From Candidatus Hydrogenedentota bacterium (GTDB lineage Bacteria > Hydrogenedentota > Hydrogenedentia > Hydrogenedentales > JAGMZX01), in the NCBI GenBank assembly GCA_029556545.1, contig JAKQEQ010000159.1, forward strand, positions 1 to 64,000: a stretch of DNA of 64,000 bases, in the 5' to 3' direction. Below are positions 10,376-19,365 of this stretch, in pieces. A model generated the notes under the pieces. It saw only the letters and a list, made by a program, of their open reading frames with translations, was not told where the DNA came from and searched no databases. The translations under genes and the position numbers were made by a program. Every line of letters begins with the position of its first letter. Position 1 is the stretch's first letter.

Positions 10376-10735
10376 ATGAACATTGTACCGATTGCAGCAC
10401 ATAGCGTTCCGACGGCGCGGGAAACCGCCCGATCAATGACAACCGCCGTATCGGCGGGCAGGTCCGCCGACGTCGTGCTTGATCTGTCGCGGGGCAGCCG
10501 CGACGTACTCGGCGCAGTCCTGCGCCTCGACCGGGAGCAGCTTCAAGAGTTTCTCCGCATCACGGCGGAGTTGCTGCGTCACGGCGTGGTCGGCGTCGAG
10601 ACCCTGGAGGTTCGCGACCAACCTTACAAGAGCTTTTTGCCCGCCCATATCGCGGACCCGGTCCTGCGCGACGCGCCGCTCTATCGCGGACAACCGCGCG
10701 CGGGCGCCGCGGCTTCGCTCGATCTTCGCGCGTAG
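10376..10735 (+). CDS. Small protein of unknown function
   Basis: 119 residues. I do not recognise the family. The frame shows strong third-position GC, unlike the overlapping minus-strand frame, and AAGGA lies upstream of the ATG at 10376. The middle holds a leucine-rich, probably helical stretch (LRLDREQLQEFLRITAELLR) and the C-terminal half has a conserved-looking segment, DQPYKSFLPAHIADP. No signal peptide, membrane segment or cysteine. It is divergent from the protease and convergent with bshA, so context gives no role. Confidence 0.6.
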   Translation: MNIVPIAAHSVPTARETARSMTTAVSAGRSADVVLDLSRGSRDVLGAVLRLDREQLQEFLRITAELLRHGVVGVETLEVRDQPYKSFLPAHIADPVLRDAPLYRGQPRAGAAASLDLRA

Positions 10736-10743
10736 GTCCGAAC

Positions 10744-11871
10744 CTAACGACGCCAGGCATCAAGTACTTCCGCGTAAAGCGCCTCGTATTGCGCCACGAT
10801 ATCCTCCCGGTTGAAAAGATGCAGCGCCCGTTCGCGTCCGCGCACTCCCATCTCTCGCGCCTTCGCCTCGTCCGTGAGGATGTCGATGGCCCGGGCGGCC
10901 ATCGACTCGATGTCGCCCACCTCGCACAGCGCACCGGTAACGCCGTCCTCGACCACCTCGACGATGCCGCCGCTACGCGTGGCAAGGACGGGCACGCGGC
11001 AGGCCATCGCCTCGAGGGGCACCAGGCCGAAGCTCTCGTGCTCGCTTGGCTGAATCACCAAGTCGGCGCACGGCAGGATTTCCTCCATGTTTTCGTAATC
11101 GCCCAAGTAGCGGATGTTGTCGGCCACGCCCAATTGCCGAGCCACGCCGACCGCGGCCATGCGCTCGGGGCCTTCGCCGACCATCACGAGTCGCGCGGGG
11201 ACGCGATCGGCGATGCGCTTGAACACACGCACCACATCCGTGACCCGCTTCACCGGCCGGAAGTTCGAGATGTGCATGACGATCTTCTCGCGGCCCTCCG
11301 CGAAATGACAGCGGCGCACCGGCGCATCCGTGAACTTACGCGGGTCGACGAAGTTGTAGATGGTGCGGACACGGCCCGTGAGCCCGAACTCGCGCTCGGT
11401 CTCCGCCGTCAGCCACCGCGAGACCGCCGTGACCGCCTGGCTCTGTTCCATGGCGAACTTGGTGATGCGGAAGAAGGAGGGGTCCGTTCCCACCAGGGTA
11501 ATGTCCGTGCCATGGAGTGTGGTAACAATCGCGTAGCGGCGCGCCTCGGGCAGCATCATCTGCGCGAAAAGCGCGGATGCGGCGTTGGGGATGGCGTAGT
11601 GGGCGTGCCAGAGATCAATCTCATGTTCCTCGGCCACCTCGCAAATCTTTGCCGCGAGCGTGAGCGCGCTGGGCGGCGTGCGAAACAGGGGATAGGCCGC
11701 GACGTCGACGCTGTGGCTGTAGATATTCGTATGAAAGCCCTTGAGTCGAAAGGGGACCTCGAACGTAACGAAATGAACCGTGTGGCCCCGCTCGGCCAGC
11801 GCGATCCCCAATTCCGTCGCCAGAATGCCGCTACCGCCCGCCGACGGGTGGCATGTAATCCCAATGCGCAT
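10744..11871 (-). CDS. bshA: BshA: N-acetyl-alpha-D-glucosaminyl L-malate synthase
   Basis: First enzyme of bacillithiol synthesis: transfers GlcNAc from UDP-GlcNAc to L-malate. 375 residues, a GT4 glycosyltransferase of normal BshA length. The N-terminus [20 protein letters not shown] is the BshA signature. [11 protein letters not shown]-type acceptor loop residues ([18 protein letters not shown]) follow near 115, and the nucleotide-sugar site [15 protein letters not shown] is near 285. Cytoplasmic. The ATG has AGGGAG eight bases upstream and lies 15 bases after bshB1. Placement directly after bshC and bshB1 makes the assignment secure. Confidence 0.93.
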   Translation of the reverse strand: MRIGITCHPSAGGSGILATELGIALAERGHTVHFVTFEVPFRLKGFHTNIYSHSVDVAAYPLFRTPPSALTLAAKICEVAEEHEIDLWHAHYAIPNAASALFAQMMLPEARRYAIVTTLHGTDITLVGTDPSFFRITKFAMEQSQAVTAVSRWLTAETEREFGLTGRVRTIYNFVDPRKFTDAPVRRCHFAEGREKIVMHISNFRPVKRVTDVVRVFKRIADRVPARLVMVGEGPERMAAVGVARQLGVADNIRYLGDYENMEEILPCADLVIQPSEHESFGLVPLEAMACRVPVLATRSGGIVEVVEDGVTGALCEVGDIESMAARAIDILTDEAKAREMGVRGRERALHLFNREDIVAQYEALYAEVLDAWRR

Positions 11872-11886
11872 CGCTCGTGCTCCCTG

Positions 11887-12594
11887 TCAGGTCAAGCCCG
11901 GAAAGAGGTCGAGTCCCGGCGGACCGTCGCCGAAAAACGGCTCGCCGTACCGAGCACCGATTCGCGCGCCCCAATACGCCGCGCGCGTCGCCATCGCCTC
12001 CCAGAACGCCTCCGATGCGATCCACGTTGCCTCGCCCGGATATTGTGGGTTGTGAAACTGAGACCGGAACGCCCGCAGGGCTGCCGCCTTCGCTTCAAAG
12101 ACCTCGCTGATATCCAGAACAAACCGCGGTTCGAGGCCCATTTCCGCATAGGCATAGTAGAAGTGGATATGCGGCGCGCGGTGCGGTTCCTGGCCCGTGT
12201 CGATCTTGCGCACGCCCGCGAGGAAATGCGCGTCGCGCACGAGCGCGTGCGCCGCGGCATGGTCCGGGTGGCGGTCTGGCGCCATCGGCGCCAGCACGAC
12301 CTTCGGTCTCAATTCCCGCAGCCATCGCATAACGATCAGCCGCTGATCCTCCGTGTTCGCCACCTGGGCGTCCGGCAATCCCGCGTTCTCGCGCACCGTC
12401 ACGCCCAGCAGCCGCGCCGCCTCGCGCGCCTCCTGCTCCCGTTCCTCCGGGCCGCCGCGTGTCGAGCGTTCCGCGCGCGTGAGGTCGAGGATGCCCGTCG
12501 CGAACCCGCGCCCCGCCAGCTTGCACAGTGCGCCCCCGACGCCCAAGTCCACGTCGTCCGGGTGCGCCCCGACCGCGAGCACGTCAAGCGTCAT
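11887..12594 (-). CDS. bshB1: BshB1: GlcNAc-malate deacetylase (PIG-L family)
   Basis: Second bacillithiol enzyme: zinc-dependent removal of the acetyl group from GlcNAc-malate. 235 residues. The PIG-L metal motifs are present: AHPDDVDLGVGG near residue 9 and the downstream HPDHAAAH near 110. The start at 12594 gives MTLDVLAVGAHPDD and overlaps the bshC stop as ATGA, so translation is coupled. A longer frame upstream has no homologous content. PIG-L enzymes also include mycothiol S-conjugate amidases, but the flanking bshA and bshC favour BshB1. Confidence 0.92.
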   Translation of the reverse strand: MTLDVLAVGAHPDDVDLGVGGALCKLAGRGFATGILDLTRAERSTRGGPEEREQEAREAARLLGVTVRENAGLPDAQVANTEDQRLIVMRWLRELRPKVVLAPMAPDRHPDHAAAHALVRDAHFLAGVRKIDTGQEPHRAPHIHFYYAYAEMGLEPRFVLDISEVFEAKAAALRAFRSQFHNPQYPGEATWIASEAFWEAMATRAAYWGARIGARYGEPFFGDGPPGLDLFPGLT

Positions 12595-14156
12595 AGTTCC
12601 ACCTCGGTAGTTGCGAACGCACCGATATCGATTGCCTCGAGCAGGCGCGGCATGAGGTCCCAGCCGTGCTCGAAAAGAAACGAGAACACAGTATACACGC
12701 GATCCTGCGGTTTGCGCCCCGGCGCGAGCGCGTTGCACAGCCGCGCGACCTGTTTCCCGACGGCGTCCACCTGCGCCTCGTCCGCCCGGCGCAGTAGCCG
12801 TTCGATGCGTTCGAGTTCCGCGCGCGTCTTGTCGCCCAGCGCGTTCACCGCGTCGAGCGGGGGGCCGGACGCGACCATGGCGCGCAAGGCGTATGCCAAG
12901 GCCTCGACCGCGCCAAGCACGGTCTCTCCGTCCCGAGTCAGGATATCGAGACCGGGGTGCCGCACGGCGGCGGCCAGCGCGCGGTTAAGAAGAACGTCCG
13001 GTGACTCGAAAAGGTCGGCGGCGCGCCACTGGAACTTCTCGAGCAGCTTCCGCAGCTTCGTCGTCGTCAGCATGACGCGCGCGCGGGGATACACAATCGG
13101 CATCGGCTGTTCGAAGAAGGCGAATACCTCCTTGAGTTGCGCCCAATAGGCGATCTCGCCGGGACCCGCCACGTAGGCGGTCGCCGAAAACAGCGCCTGC
13201 TGCACGATACAGCGCAGCGCCACATTCGCGCTTAAGCGCTCCGGCGCGTGTTCGAGGAGCGATGCCAATTCAGCCTGGGACCACGACGCCCCTTCCTCGG
13301 GCGATTTGAACACGCCCTCCTCGAATACCACCTTGCGCCGCCGCCCCGCAATTTCGACAAAGAAATTGCATTCCGTCGGGCCCTTCAGTAATTGCGGCGA
13401 GAACCCCAGCGCTTCGATCCGCCGCGCGGCCTCACGCACGAGCACTGTGCTCGCCAGCGGGCGCTCAATTTCGCGCGCGAAGACGCCCGCCGCGATGCGT
13501 CGCGCGGCGGGCAGGCGCGGTTCAAAGACGACCAGCGGCGTGTCCCGGAACAGGCGCGCCAGCAACCGTGCCGTCCACGCGCTGAACGAGTCCGCGCCGT
13601 CCAGCGAGCCATGAAGAAACGCGGCCACGTCGTCGGCCCGTTCCGAGCCGGGCGCTGCCTCGCGCAGCGCATCAACCAGCTCGTGGAGCGAATCCTCGAC
13701 GGGCACGCGGTACAACGGCAGGCCGTCCACGGATTGCCGGGGGGAGTACGTGAGCATGAGCGGCTCGTGACGGCGCGTCAGGACGCCCACGCGCCGTGCC
13801 TCCTCGAAATCGTGGTCGTCGCTCCCCAGCCAGAACACCGGAACGACGGGGACCCCGTGGGTTTGTTCGAGCCGCGCCGCGAGTTTGACGGCCGTCAGCG
13901 CCTTGTACACCGTGTACAGCGGCCCGGTGAAAAGGCCCGGCTGCTGGCCGGTAACGATCACGGCTTCCCGTCCGGTGAAGCGCGGTTCGAGGCCGATCTC
14001 GCGTTGATATGCGCGCAACGCGGCGACCAGTTCCGGGTTCCAGTCCGCCGGCGCTACGCGATTTGTCTCCGGGGCGAAAATACTCCGCGGCGAGCCCGCG
14101 TACAACGGCGTCAACGCCGGCGCTTCGTCGCGATACGCATCCGCCAGACTACGCAT
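12591..14156 (-). CDS. bshC: BshC: bacillithiol synthase (cysteine-adding enzyme)
   Basis: Third bacillithiol enzyme, adding L-cysteine to glucosaminyl-malate. 521 residues, close to the usual 520-540. The Rossmann-like core motifs VTGQQPGLFTGPLYTVYKA near 70 and VFWLGSDDHDFEEAR near 108 are characteristic of BshC. A coiled, charged C-terminal region follows. The ATG at 14156 overlaps the end of the methyltransferase gene by eight bases. With bshB1 and bshA just downstream, the whole pathway is encoded in one block. Confidence 0.93.
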   Translation of the reverse strand: MRSLADAYRDEAPALTPLYAGSPRSIFAPETNRVAPADWNPELVAALRAYQREIGLEPRFTGREAVIVTGQQPGLFTGPLYTVYKALTAVKLAARLEQTHGVPVVPVFWLGSDDHDFEEARRVGVLTRRHEPLMLTYSPRQSVDGLPLYRVPVEDSLHELVDALREAAPGSERADDVAAFLHGSLDGADSFSAWTARLLARLFRDTPLVVFEPRLPAARRIAAGVFAREIERPLASTVLVREAARRIEALGFSPQLLKGPTECNFFVEIAGRRRKVVFEEGVFKSPEEGASWSQAELASLLEHAPERLSANVALRCIVQQALFSATAYVAGPGEIAYWAQLKEVFAFFEQPMPIVYPRARVMLTTTKLRKLLEKFQWRAADLFESPDVLLNRALAAAVRHPGLDILTRDGETVLGAVEALAYALRAMVASGPPLDAVNALGDKTRAELERIERLLRRADEAQVDAVGKQVARLCNALAPGRKPQDRVYTVFSFLFEHGWDLMPRLLEAIDIGAFATTEVEL

Positions 14157-14919
14157 CTTCGCTCACCTTGCCGCCGACCAGGATCAGGCGCGGACTGTCG
14201 TCTCGCAGGCAACCGCCGGAGAAATCCCCAAGACATTCCTCGACGCGCAGCCCCGCGTCCGCCAGGATAGCCGTGAGTTCCGGTCGCGTGTAAAGCCGCA
14301 CGGATTCCTCGCGGATCGCCACGGTCTCATGGTCTTGCAGCACCGCCGTCTTCTTGTTCACCCGTGCGGCGGCCTCGTCCAGCCAGCGGTCCTCTACGAC
14401 CATATAAGGATCCTCGCGCCGCTCCGAGTGCGGCACGAGGGAGGCGCACACCTGCGTCGCATTCAGGTAGTCGAGGAAAAACCGGCCTTTCGGCGCGAGG
14501 ACCCGGGCCATTTCCCGTGCCGCCCGACAGTCCTCCGCTTCATCCAGAAAATACCCGAAACTGGTGAAGAAGCTCAGGACGACGTCGAACGCGCCCGCCG
14601 TGAAAGGCAGCGCACGCATATCGCCGCGCGTCAGCGCGCGGCGAGCGCCGAGATGTTCGCGCGCCATCAACAACAACGGCACGGAGTAGTCGAGACCCAC
14701 CACCCGCGCCGCCGTTGCGCCCAAATGGGCCATGTGGCGCCCCGCGCCACAGCACAAATCCAGGACACGGTCGCCTGCGGTCAGACCCGTGTACGCCGCA
14801 GCGAACGCGGCCTCATCCCGCGCCGCTTCGACGCTCCGGTGCGCGTACACGACGGGATACAGTTCGTCGAACGCGTCCGCGAACCAGTCCGCTGCGACCT
14901 TGCTTTCCCGTCGGACCAC
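14149..14919 (-). CDS. Class I SAM-dependent methyltransferase
   Basis: 256 residues. SAM-binding motif I VLDLCCGAGRHMAHLG lies near residue 53, with an acidic motif II (VVGLDYSV near 75), GDMRALPF near 98 and a motif-IV-like FDVVLSFFTSFGYF near 110. This is a methyltransferase-11/25 type fold; the substrate is unknown. The start is GTG at 14919, with GAGGGCG upstream. It overlaps bshC by eight bases, so it may be part of the bacillithiol operon; acting on thiol conjugates or toxic metabolites is only a guess. Confidence 0.8.
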   Translation of the reverse strand: MVRRESKVAADWFADAFDELYPVVYAHRSVEAARDEAAFAAAYTGLTAGDRVLDLCCGAGRHMAHLGATAARVVGLDYSVPLLLMAREHLGARRALTRGDMRALPFTAGAFDVVLSFFTSFGYFLDEAEDCRAAREMARVLAPKGRFFLDYLNATQVCASLVPHSERREDPYMVVEDRWLDEAAARVNKKTAVLQDHETVAIREESVRLYTRPELTAILADAGLRVEECLGDFSGGCLRDDSPRLILVGGKVSEDA

Positions 14920-14990
14920 GATGCGTCGCCCTCAAACAGTGTTGGTAGTACGAAGTTCGTAGTACAGTTTCTAGGCTGTCTCGAGAACCA

Positions 14991-15035
14991 GTCAGACGTG
15001 TCGGACAAGTCGGACAAGTCCGACCGGTCTGAGCG
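14991..15035. repeat. 9-mer tandem array (five units)
   Basis: Units gtcagacgt, gtcggacaa, gtcggacaa, gtccgaccg, gtctgagcg. The array lies 30 bases beyond the aspartate kinase stop, in the 145-base spacer before the methyltransferase gene. Confidence 0.85.
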
Positions 15036-15064
15036 GACAGCAACCCGTCACCCCGGCCCGTGCG

Positions 15065-16384
15065 TCAATCCGTTCGGCCCCAGTCCTCGAAAGCGCCATA
15101 TATTGCGTGCACGGCCGGCGCCAGGTCGCGTTCCTCGACACCCACGATGATGTTCATCTCCGAGGAGCCTTGGTCTATCACCCGCAAGTTGACCCCGGCC
15201 TCCGCCAATGCTCCGCAGAGACGCGCCGCGACCCCGATCATGTGGTTCATGCCGACACCCACCGTCGCGATGATCGCGATACCCGGCGTGATGCTGATGT
15301 TGTCCGGCTTGCACCGTTCCGTCAACTCCTCGCGGAGCGCATCGCCCTTCTGTCCCAGTTCCTCGTCGCGCACGATGAGCGACAGCGTGTCAATACCCGT
15401 AGGCATGTGTTCCCACGCCACGTCGAGTTCTTCGAGCACGGACAGGACGCGCAGGCCAAATCCGCGCTCCTTGTTCATAAACGTCTTCTCCATGTTGAAC
15501 ATGGTGAAACCGGCGCGGCCCGCGATGCCGCATACGACCTGCCTGCTCTCGCGGCGCGGCACGATGGTGGTTCCGGGGTGATCGGGCTCTTTCGTGTTTC
15601 GGATGTTGATCGGGATGCCCAACTCTCTTACGGGAAAGATGGCTTCGTCATGGAGAACGGTCGCACCCATGTACGAAAGCTCGCGCAATTCCTGGTAGGT
15701 GATCTCCTCGATCCACTTAGCGTCCCGCACGATCCGCGGGTCGGCCATGCGGAAACCGCACACGTCGGTCCAGTTCTCGTAGAGCGAAGACCCCGAGGCG
15801 CGCGCCACGATCGATCCCGTAATGTCGCTGCCGCCCCGAGAGAAGGTCTTGATGTGGCCGTCCGGCGTCGCGCCGTAGAAGCCCGGCACCACGAAAAGGC
15901 CCGGCCCCTCGAGACGCTTTGCCAGCAATTTATACGTTACTGGGTCCAGCCGCCCTATGCCGTCGAAACGGATACACTCCGCCGGGTCGACAAAGGTTGC
16001 TTCGAGTAGTTCCGCAATGAGCCGCCCGTTCAGATACTCGCCGCGGGAGGCCATGAAGTCCGGCTCCTCGAAATCCGTTACGCGCGCGGCGATCTCGTTG
16101 AGATGCGCGTCCACATCGAAGGTCAGGTTCAGTTCGCGCGCCAGTTCCGAGAATCGCTCCGCAATGAGGGAACACGGCTCCGAGACGTCCAGCCCCTGCC
16201 GCGCCATGTTATGCCACGTGTACAGCAGGTCCGTGATCTTCTTGTCGCCCGCATGCCGCTTCCCTGGCGCCGAAGGCACGATGAAACGACGCCCGGGATG
16301 GGCCCGAAGGATTTCGACCATTTGGCGCACGCACGCCGCGTCCGCCAGCGAAGTCCCGCCGAATTTGCAGGTAATCCCACTCAC
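15065..16384 (-). CDS. lysC: Aspartate kinase (monofunctional)
   Basis: Phosphorylates L-aspartate, the first step towards lysine, threonine and methionine. 439 residues. The kinase core has KFGGTSLADA at the N-terminus, the catalytic/substrate segment GFYGATPDGHIKTFSRGGSD near 190 and the region GATVLHDEAIFPVRELGIPI near 255. The C-terminal third has two ACT-like regulatory segments, including NISITPGIAIIATVGVGM, so feedback control by an amino acid is likely. The start is GTG at 16384 with GGGGAG about ten bases upstream. The symbol lysC is by function; which end product controls it cannot be read. Confidence 0.9.
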   Translation of the reverse strand: MSGITCKFGGTSLADAACVRQMVEILRAHPGRRFIVPSAPGKRHAGDKKITDLLYTWHNMARQGLDVSEPCSLIAERFSELARELNLTFDVDAHLNEIAARVTDFEEPDFMASRGEYLNGRLIAELLEATFVDPAECIRFDGIGRLDPVTYKLLAKRLEGPGLFVVPGFYGATPDGHIKTFSRGGSDITGSIVARASGSSLYENWTDVCGFRMADPRIVRDAKWIEEITYQELRELSYMGATVLHDEAIFPVRELGIPINIRNTKEPDHPGTTIVPRRESRQVVCGIAGRAGFTMFNMEKTFMNKERGFGLRVLSVLEELDVAWEHMPTGIDTLSLIVRDEELGQKGDALREELTERCKPDNISITPGIAIIATVGVGMNHMIGVAARLCGALAEAGVNLRVIDQGSSEMNIIVGVEERDLAPAVHAIYGAFEDWGRTD

Positions 16385-16483
16385 TGCTTCTGGTCTCCCC
16401 GATCTGTCCTTGTTGAACGGACCTCACAGCCGCGCGGGCCGGGCGGATTACGATCTGTCCCGGCCGGACGCGCGTTATACTAC

Positions 16484-18190
16484 CTACGGTATCAGACTCT
16501 CGACCCACCGCCGAATGTCGTGATACGTCACGAACACCATCAGAAAGATGATGAAGAAGAGCCCCACCATCTGAAAGCGCTCGATCAACCTCGGACTCAG
16601 CGGCTTGCGCCGCACGCCCTCGATGCCGTGAATCACCAGCAGGCCGCCGTCCAGAATCGGCAGCGGCAGCAGATTGAACACGCAGAGGTTGATACTAATG
16701 AAGGCTGTTATGCGTATCAGCCACGAGAGGCCCTGCTCCGCCGCCTGGGTCGTCGCGCTCGCGATCATGAGCGGGCCCCCGAGGTTCTTCGGGCTGACCG
16801 TCCGCGCCGCCAGCGCCTCGAGCGTGCGCATCACCAGCGCCAGGGCCTCGTAGCTCTGCCGAAACGCCTCGGGAACCACGCGCGCCCACGGAACGTAATG
16901 CCGCATGAGCCGCTGGCCGAGTTCCACGCCGATCGCGCGCACCGAGTCCACCGGGAGCGTCAATTCCGCCTCTTCCGCCTGTTGCAGTACCCCGAGCAGG
17001 ATGGCCGGACGACGCACCGTCATTCGCAACTCCGCGCCGGGATGGGACCGAATCGCCGCATCGAGGTCCGCCGCCGTCGCCGGTTCTCCGTTAATCGCGA
17101 CAATCACGTCGCGGCGTTGCAGACCGCTCTTCTCGCGGTAGGCATCCTCCACGGCGAGGATCTCCGCGGGCGCTTGCTCACGGGCGCCGGCTTCCCCGCC
17201 GAGCACCCCGTACGCCACACCGCGCAGGCGTCCTATCGTTTGTGGCCGCAACGCAAAGGACAGGCTCTCGTCCCCTCGCCGTACGTCCAATTGAATCGCC
17301 TCGCCCTCCGGCGTCTCCTCGACCATTTCGACAAAGGTGGTGCGGTCCACCAGCTTTCCATTCGCCCGCACGATGACGTCCCCCGACTCGAGGCCCGCCG
17401 CGCGGCCCGGCATATCCGGCAGCGTCTCTTCGACCAATGCCGTCTGAAACGGCGCCACGCCGAAACGCGGGTGCTCCTCGTCGCCCAACACCATCGGCGC
17501 AACGAGGGAGACGTAACGCGTCGTCGATTCGTCCGCGTTCGTCCGTTCGAGCAGGACGGCACAGACCCGATCTCCCCCCCCCAGCAGCGCATCCAGGGCA
17601 ATATCCGAGAAACTGTCGACGGCTTTGCCGTCGATGGCGAGGACCATGTCGCCCGGCTGCCACCCAACGGCGTCCGGTTCGCCCCGGTAGGCGTGCTTTG
17701 CGGCGCCCGGGCGCTCGACGTAAAGCGGCGCTGTCGCCGCCGGGCCGGTCGCGTCCACCTTACCGATACGGCCGGTCAATTCCCATTCGTGCGCCATAGG
17801 CCCCATGATCGCGAGAACAGCGTAGAGCAGGATCGCCAGCACGAGATTCATCATCGGCCCGGCCAACACGACGATGAACCGCTGCCATACCGGCTTCTTG
17901 TTGAACCAACGGTCCTCGGGGACGTGGCCGTAAGTCTCCTGTCGCTCCTCGTCCGATAGCGGCGTATCCTCCTGTCCCGCCATTTTCACGTAGCCGCCGA
18001 TGGGCAGCGCCCCCACGCAATAGTCCGTTTCTCCGAGGCGTATTCCGAAGAGGCGGGGCGGGATCCCGAGGCTGAACCGCTCGACATAAATACCGCACGC
18101 CTTCGCGGCCAGGAAATGGCCGAGTTCGTGAAAGAAGACCAACACGCCCAGGACGATGATGAAGATCAGAATGCTGAATAACAGAGCCAT
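16484..18190 (-). CDS. rseP: Site-2 protease RseP/RasP with apparently three PDZ modules
   Basis: Inner-membrane zinc protease that cleaves transmembrane anti-sigma factors or signal peptides. 568 residues, longer than the roughly 450 of E. coli RseP. The active site HELGH is near residue 20 in the first membrane segment; the second motif LLPLPILDGG is near 520. Between them I can see three PDZ-type cores: GDMVLAIDGKAVDSF, GDVIVRANGKLVDR and RDVIVAINGEPATAA. The ATG at 18190 overlaps the ispC stop (TAATG). The neighbour order ispC-rseP is widespread, though the cdsA/uppS genes that often precede are absent here. Confidence 0.93.
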   Translation of the reverse strand: MALLFSILIFIIVLGVLVFFHELGHFLAAKACGIYVERFSLGIPPRLFGIRLGETDYCVGALPIGGYVKMAGQEDTPLSDEERQETYGHVPEDRWFNKKPVWQRFIVVLAGPMMNLVLAILLYAVLAIMGPMAHEWELTGRIGKVDATGPAATAPLYVERPGAAKHAYRGEPDAVGWQPGDMVLAIDGKAVDSFSDIALDALLGGGDRVCAVLLERTNADESTTRYVSLVAPMVLGDEEHPRFGVAPFQTALVEETLPDMPGRAAGLESGDVIVRANGKLVDRTTFVEMVEETPEGEAIQLDVRRGDESLSFALRPQTIGRLRGVAYGVLGGEAGAREQAPAEILAVEDAYREKSGLQRRDVIVAINGEPATAADLDAAIRSHPGAELRMTVRRPAILLGVLQQAEEAELTLPVDSVRAIGVELGQRLMRHYVPWARVVPEAFRQSYEALALVMRTLEALAARTVSPKNLGGPLMIASATTQAAEQGLSWLIRITAFISINLCVFNLLPLPILDGGLLVIHGIEGVRRKPLSPRLIERFQMVGLFFIIFLMVFVTYHDIRRWVESLIP

Positions 18191-19365
18191 TACACCCTCA
18201 TGCTGATGGTTTCGACCGCGATGCGGGCGCATTGGCGCGCTGCCGCATCCGCGGCGAGCACGGACTCGAGATCACGGTCAGGACCCGGCGCACAGGTGTC
18301 AAACACCTCGCCGACAACGTCGCTGATACTCAAAAAGGGGATACGGTGCGCGCAAAACGCCGTCACCGCCTCTTCATTGGCCGCGTTCAGGATGGCCGGG
18401 GCCGTGCCGCCCGCAGCCGCGGCTTGTCGCGCGTAAGCCAAGCACGGAAACGCCTCGAAATCCGGCGCGGCGAAGGACAACTCCGAAAGCGCGGCGAGGT
18501 TCAGGCGGTCCATCGGCGAAGCCACCCGCTCCGGATACGTCAACGCGAACAAGATCGGAGACTTCATGTCGGTAACGCCCAAGTGCGCCAAGATATGCCC
18601 GTCGTTGAACTCGACCAGCCCGTGCACCACGCTCTGTGGATGGATGACCACCTCGATCTTGCGCGCGGGCATGTCAAACAACCACATCGCCTCGATAATC
18701 TCCAGACCCTTGTTCATCAACGTGGCGGAATCTACGCTGATCTTCGCGCCCATGTTCCACGTAGGGTGGCGCGCCGCCTGCTCGGGCGTGACCTCGCGCA
18801 ACGCGGCGCGCGGCCGCCCGTAGAACGGGCCGCCGGACGCCGTCAAGTGGATACAGCGCACGCCTTCCTTCGGGTGGCCCTGGATACACTGGAAGATGGC
18901 GTTGTGCTCGCTGTCCACCGGCAAGACGCGCACGCCCCGCCGGGCCGCCCGCTCCATGATCAGCCGCCCCGCCATGACGACCGGTTCCTTGTTCGCCAGG
19001 GCAAGCGCGTTGCCGGCGTCAATCGCGCGCAGCACCGGCTGCAACCCCGCCGCGCCGACCATCGCGCACAAGACCACGTCCGCCTCGATCGCCGCCAGCG
19101 CCTCGAGCCCCTCGGGGCCGTCCAACACTTCGACGCCGGGAACCGCGGCACGCAACCGGCGCGCCGCGTCACGGTCGGCGAGAGCCGCATAGCCCGCGTG
19201 GAACTCGACCGCCTGGGCGGCCAGCATATCCGCGTTGGCGCGTGCGCCAAGCGCCACGACTTCAAACCGGTCGCGGTACCGACGGACCACCTCGAGCGCG
19301 CTCAAACCGATCGAGCCCGTCGAGCCCAGGATTACCAGGCGTCTCGGCCCGTCCGCGCCGCTCAC
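18190..19365 (-). CDS. ispC: 1-deoxy-D-xylulose 5-phosphate reductoisomerase
   Basis: Second step of the MEP isoprenoid pathway, NADPH-dependent. I place the start at GTG 19365, which overlaps the ptsI stop as GTGA and puts the nucleotide-binding GSTGSIG motif near residue 12 as in the family. This gives 391 residues, the normal length. Catalytic-domain motifs are present: [16 protein letters not shown], and [20 protein letters not shown] near 205-225. Cytoplasmic. It is coupled both upstream (ptsI) and downstream (rseP). Confidence 0.95.
   Translation of the reverse strand: MSGADGPRRLVILGSTGSIGLSALEVVRRYRDRFEVVALGARANADMLAAQAVEFHAGYAALADRDAARRLRAAVPGVEVLDGPEGLEALAAIEADVVLCAMVGAAGLQPVLRAIDAGNALALANKEPVVMAGRLIMERAARRGVRVLPVDSEHNAIFQCIQGHPKEGVRCIHLTASGGPFYGRPRAALREVTPEQAARHPTWNMGAKISVDSATLMNKGLEIIEAMWLFDMPARKIEVVIHPQSVVHGLVEFNDGHILAHLGVTDMKSPILFALTYPERVASPMDRLNLAALSELSFAAPDFEAFPCLAYARQAAAAGGTAPAILNAANEEAVTAFCAHRIPFLSISDVVGEVFDTCAPGPDRDLESVLAADAAARQCARIAVETISMRV

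Noticed and set aside
10433-10693. Minus-strand 86-codon frame opposite the small gene at 10376
   Set aside because: The plus-strand frame has the stronger third-position GC and a better ribosome site; the minus frame looks like its shadow.
10789-13149. 786-codon plus-strand frame across bshA, bshB1 and bshC
   Set aside because: Arg/His-rich translation typical of a high-GC antisense shadow; the minus-strand genes have full family motifs.
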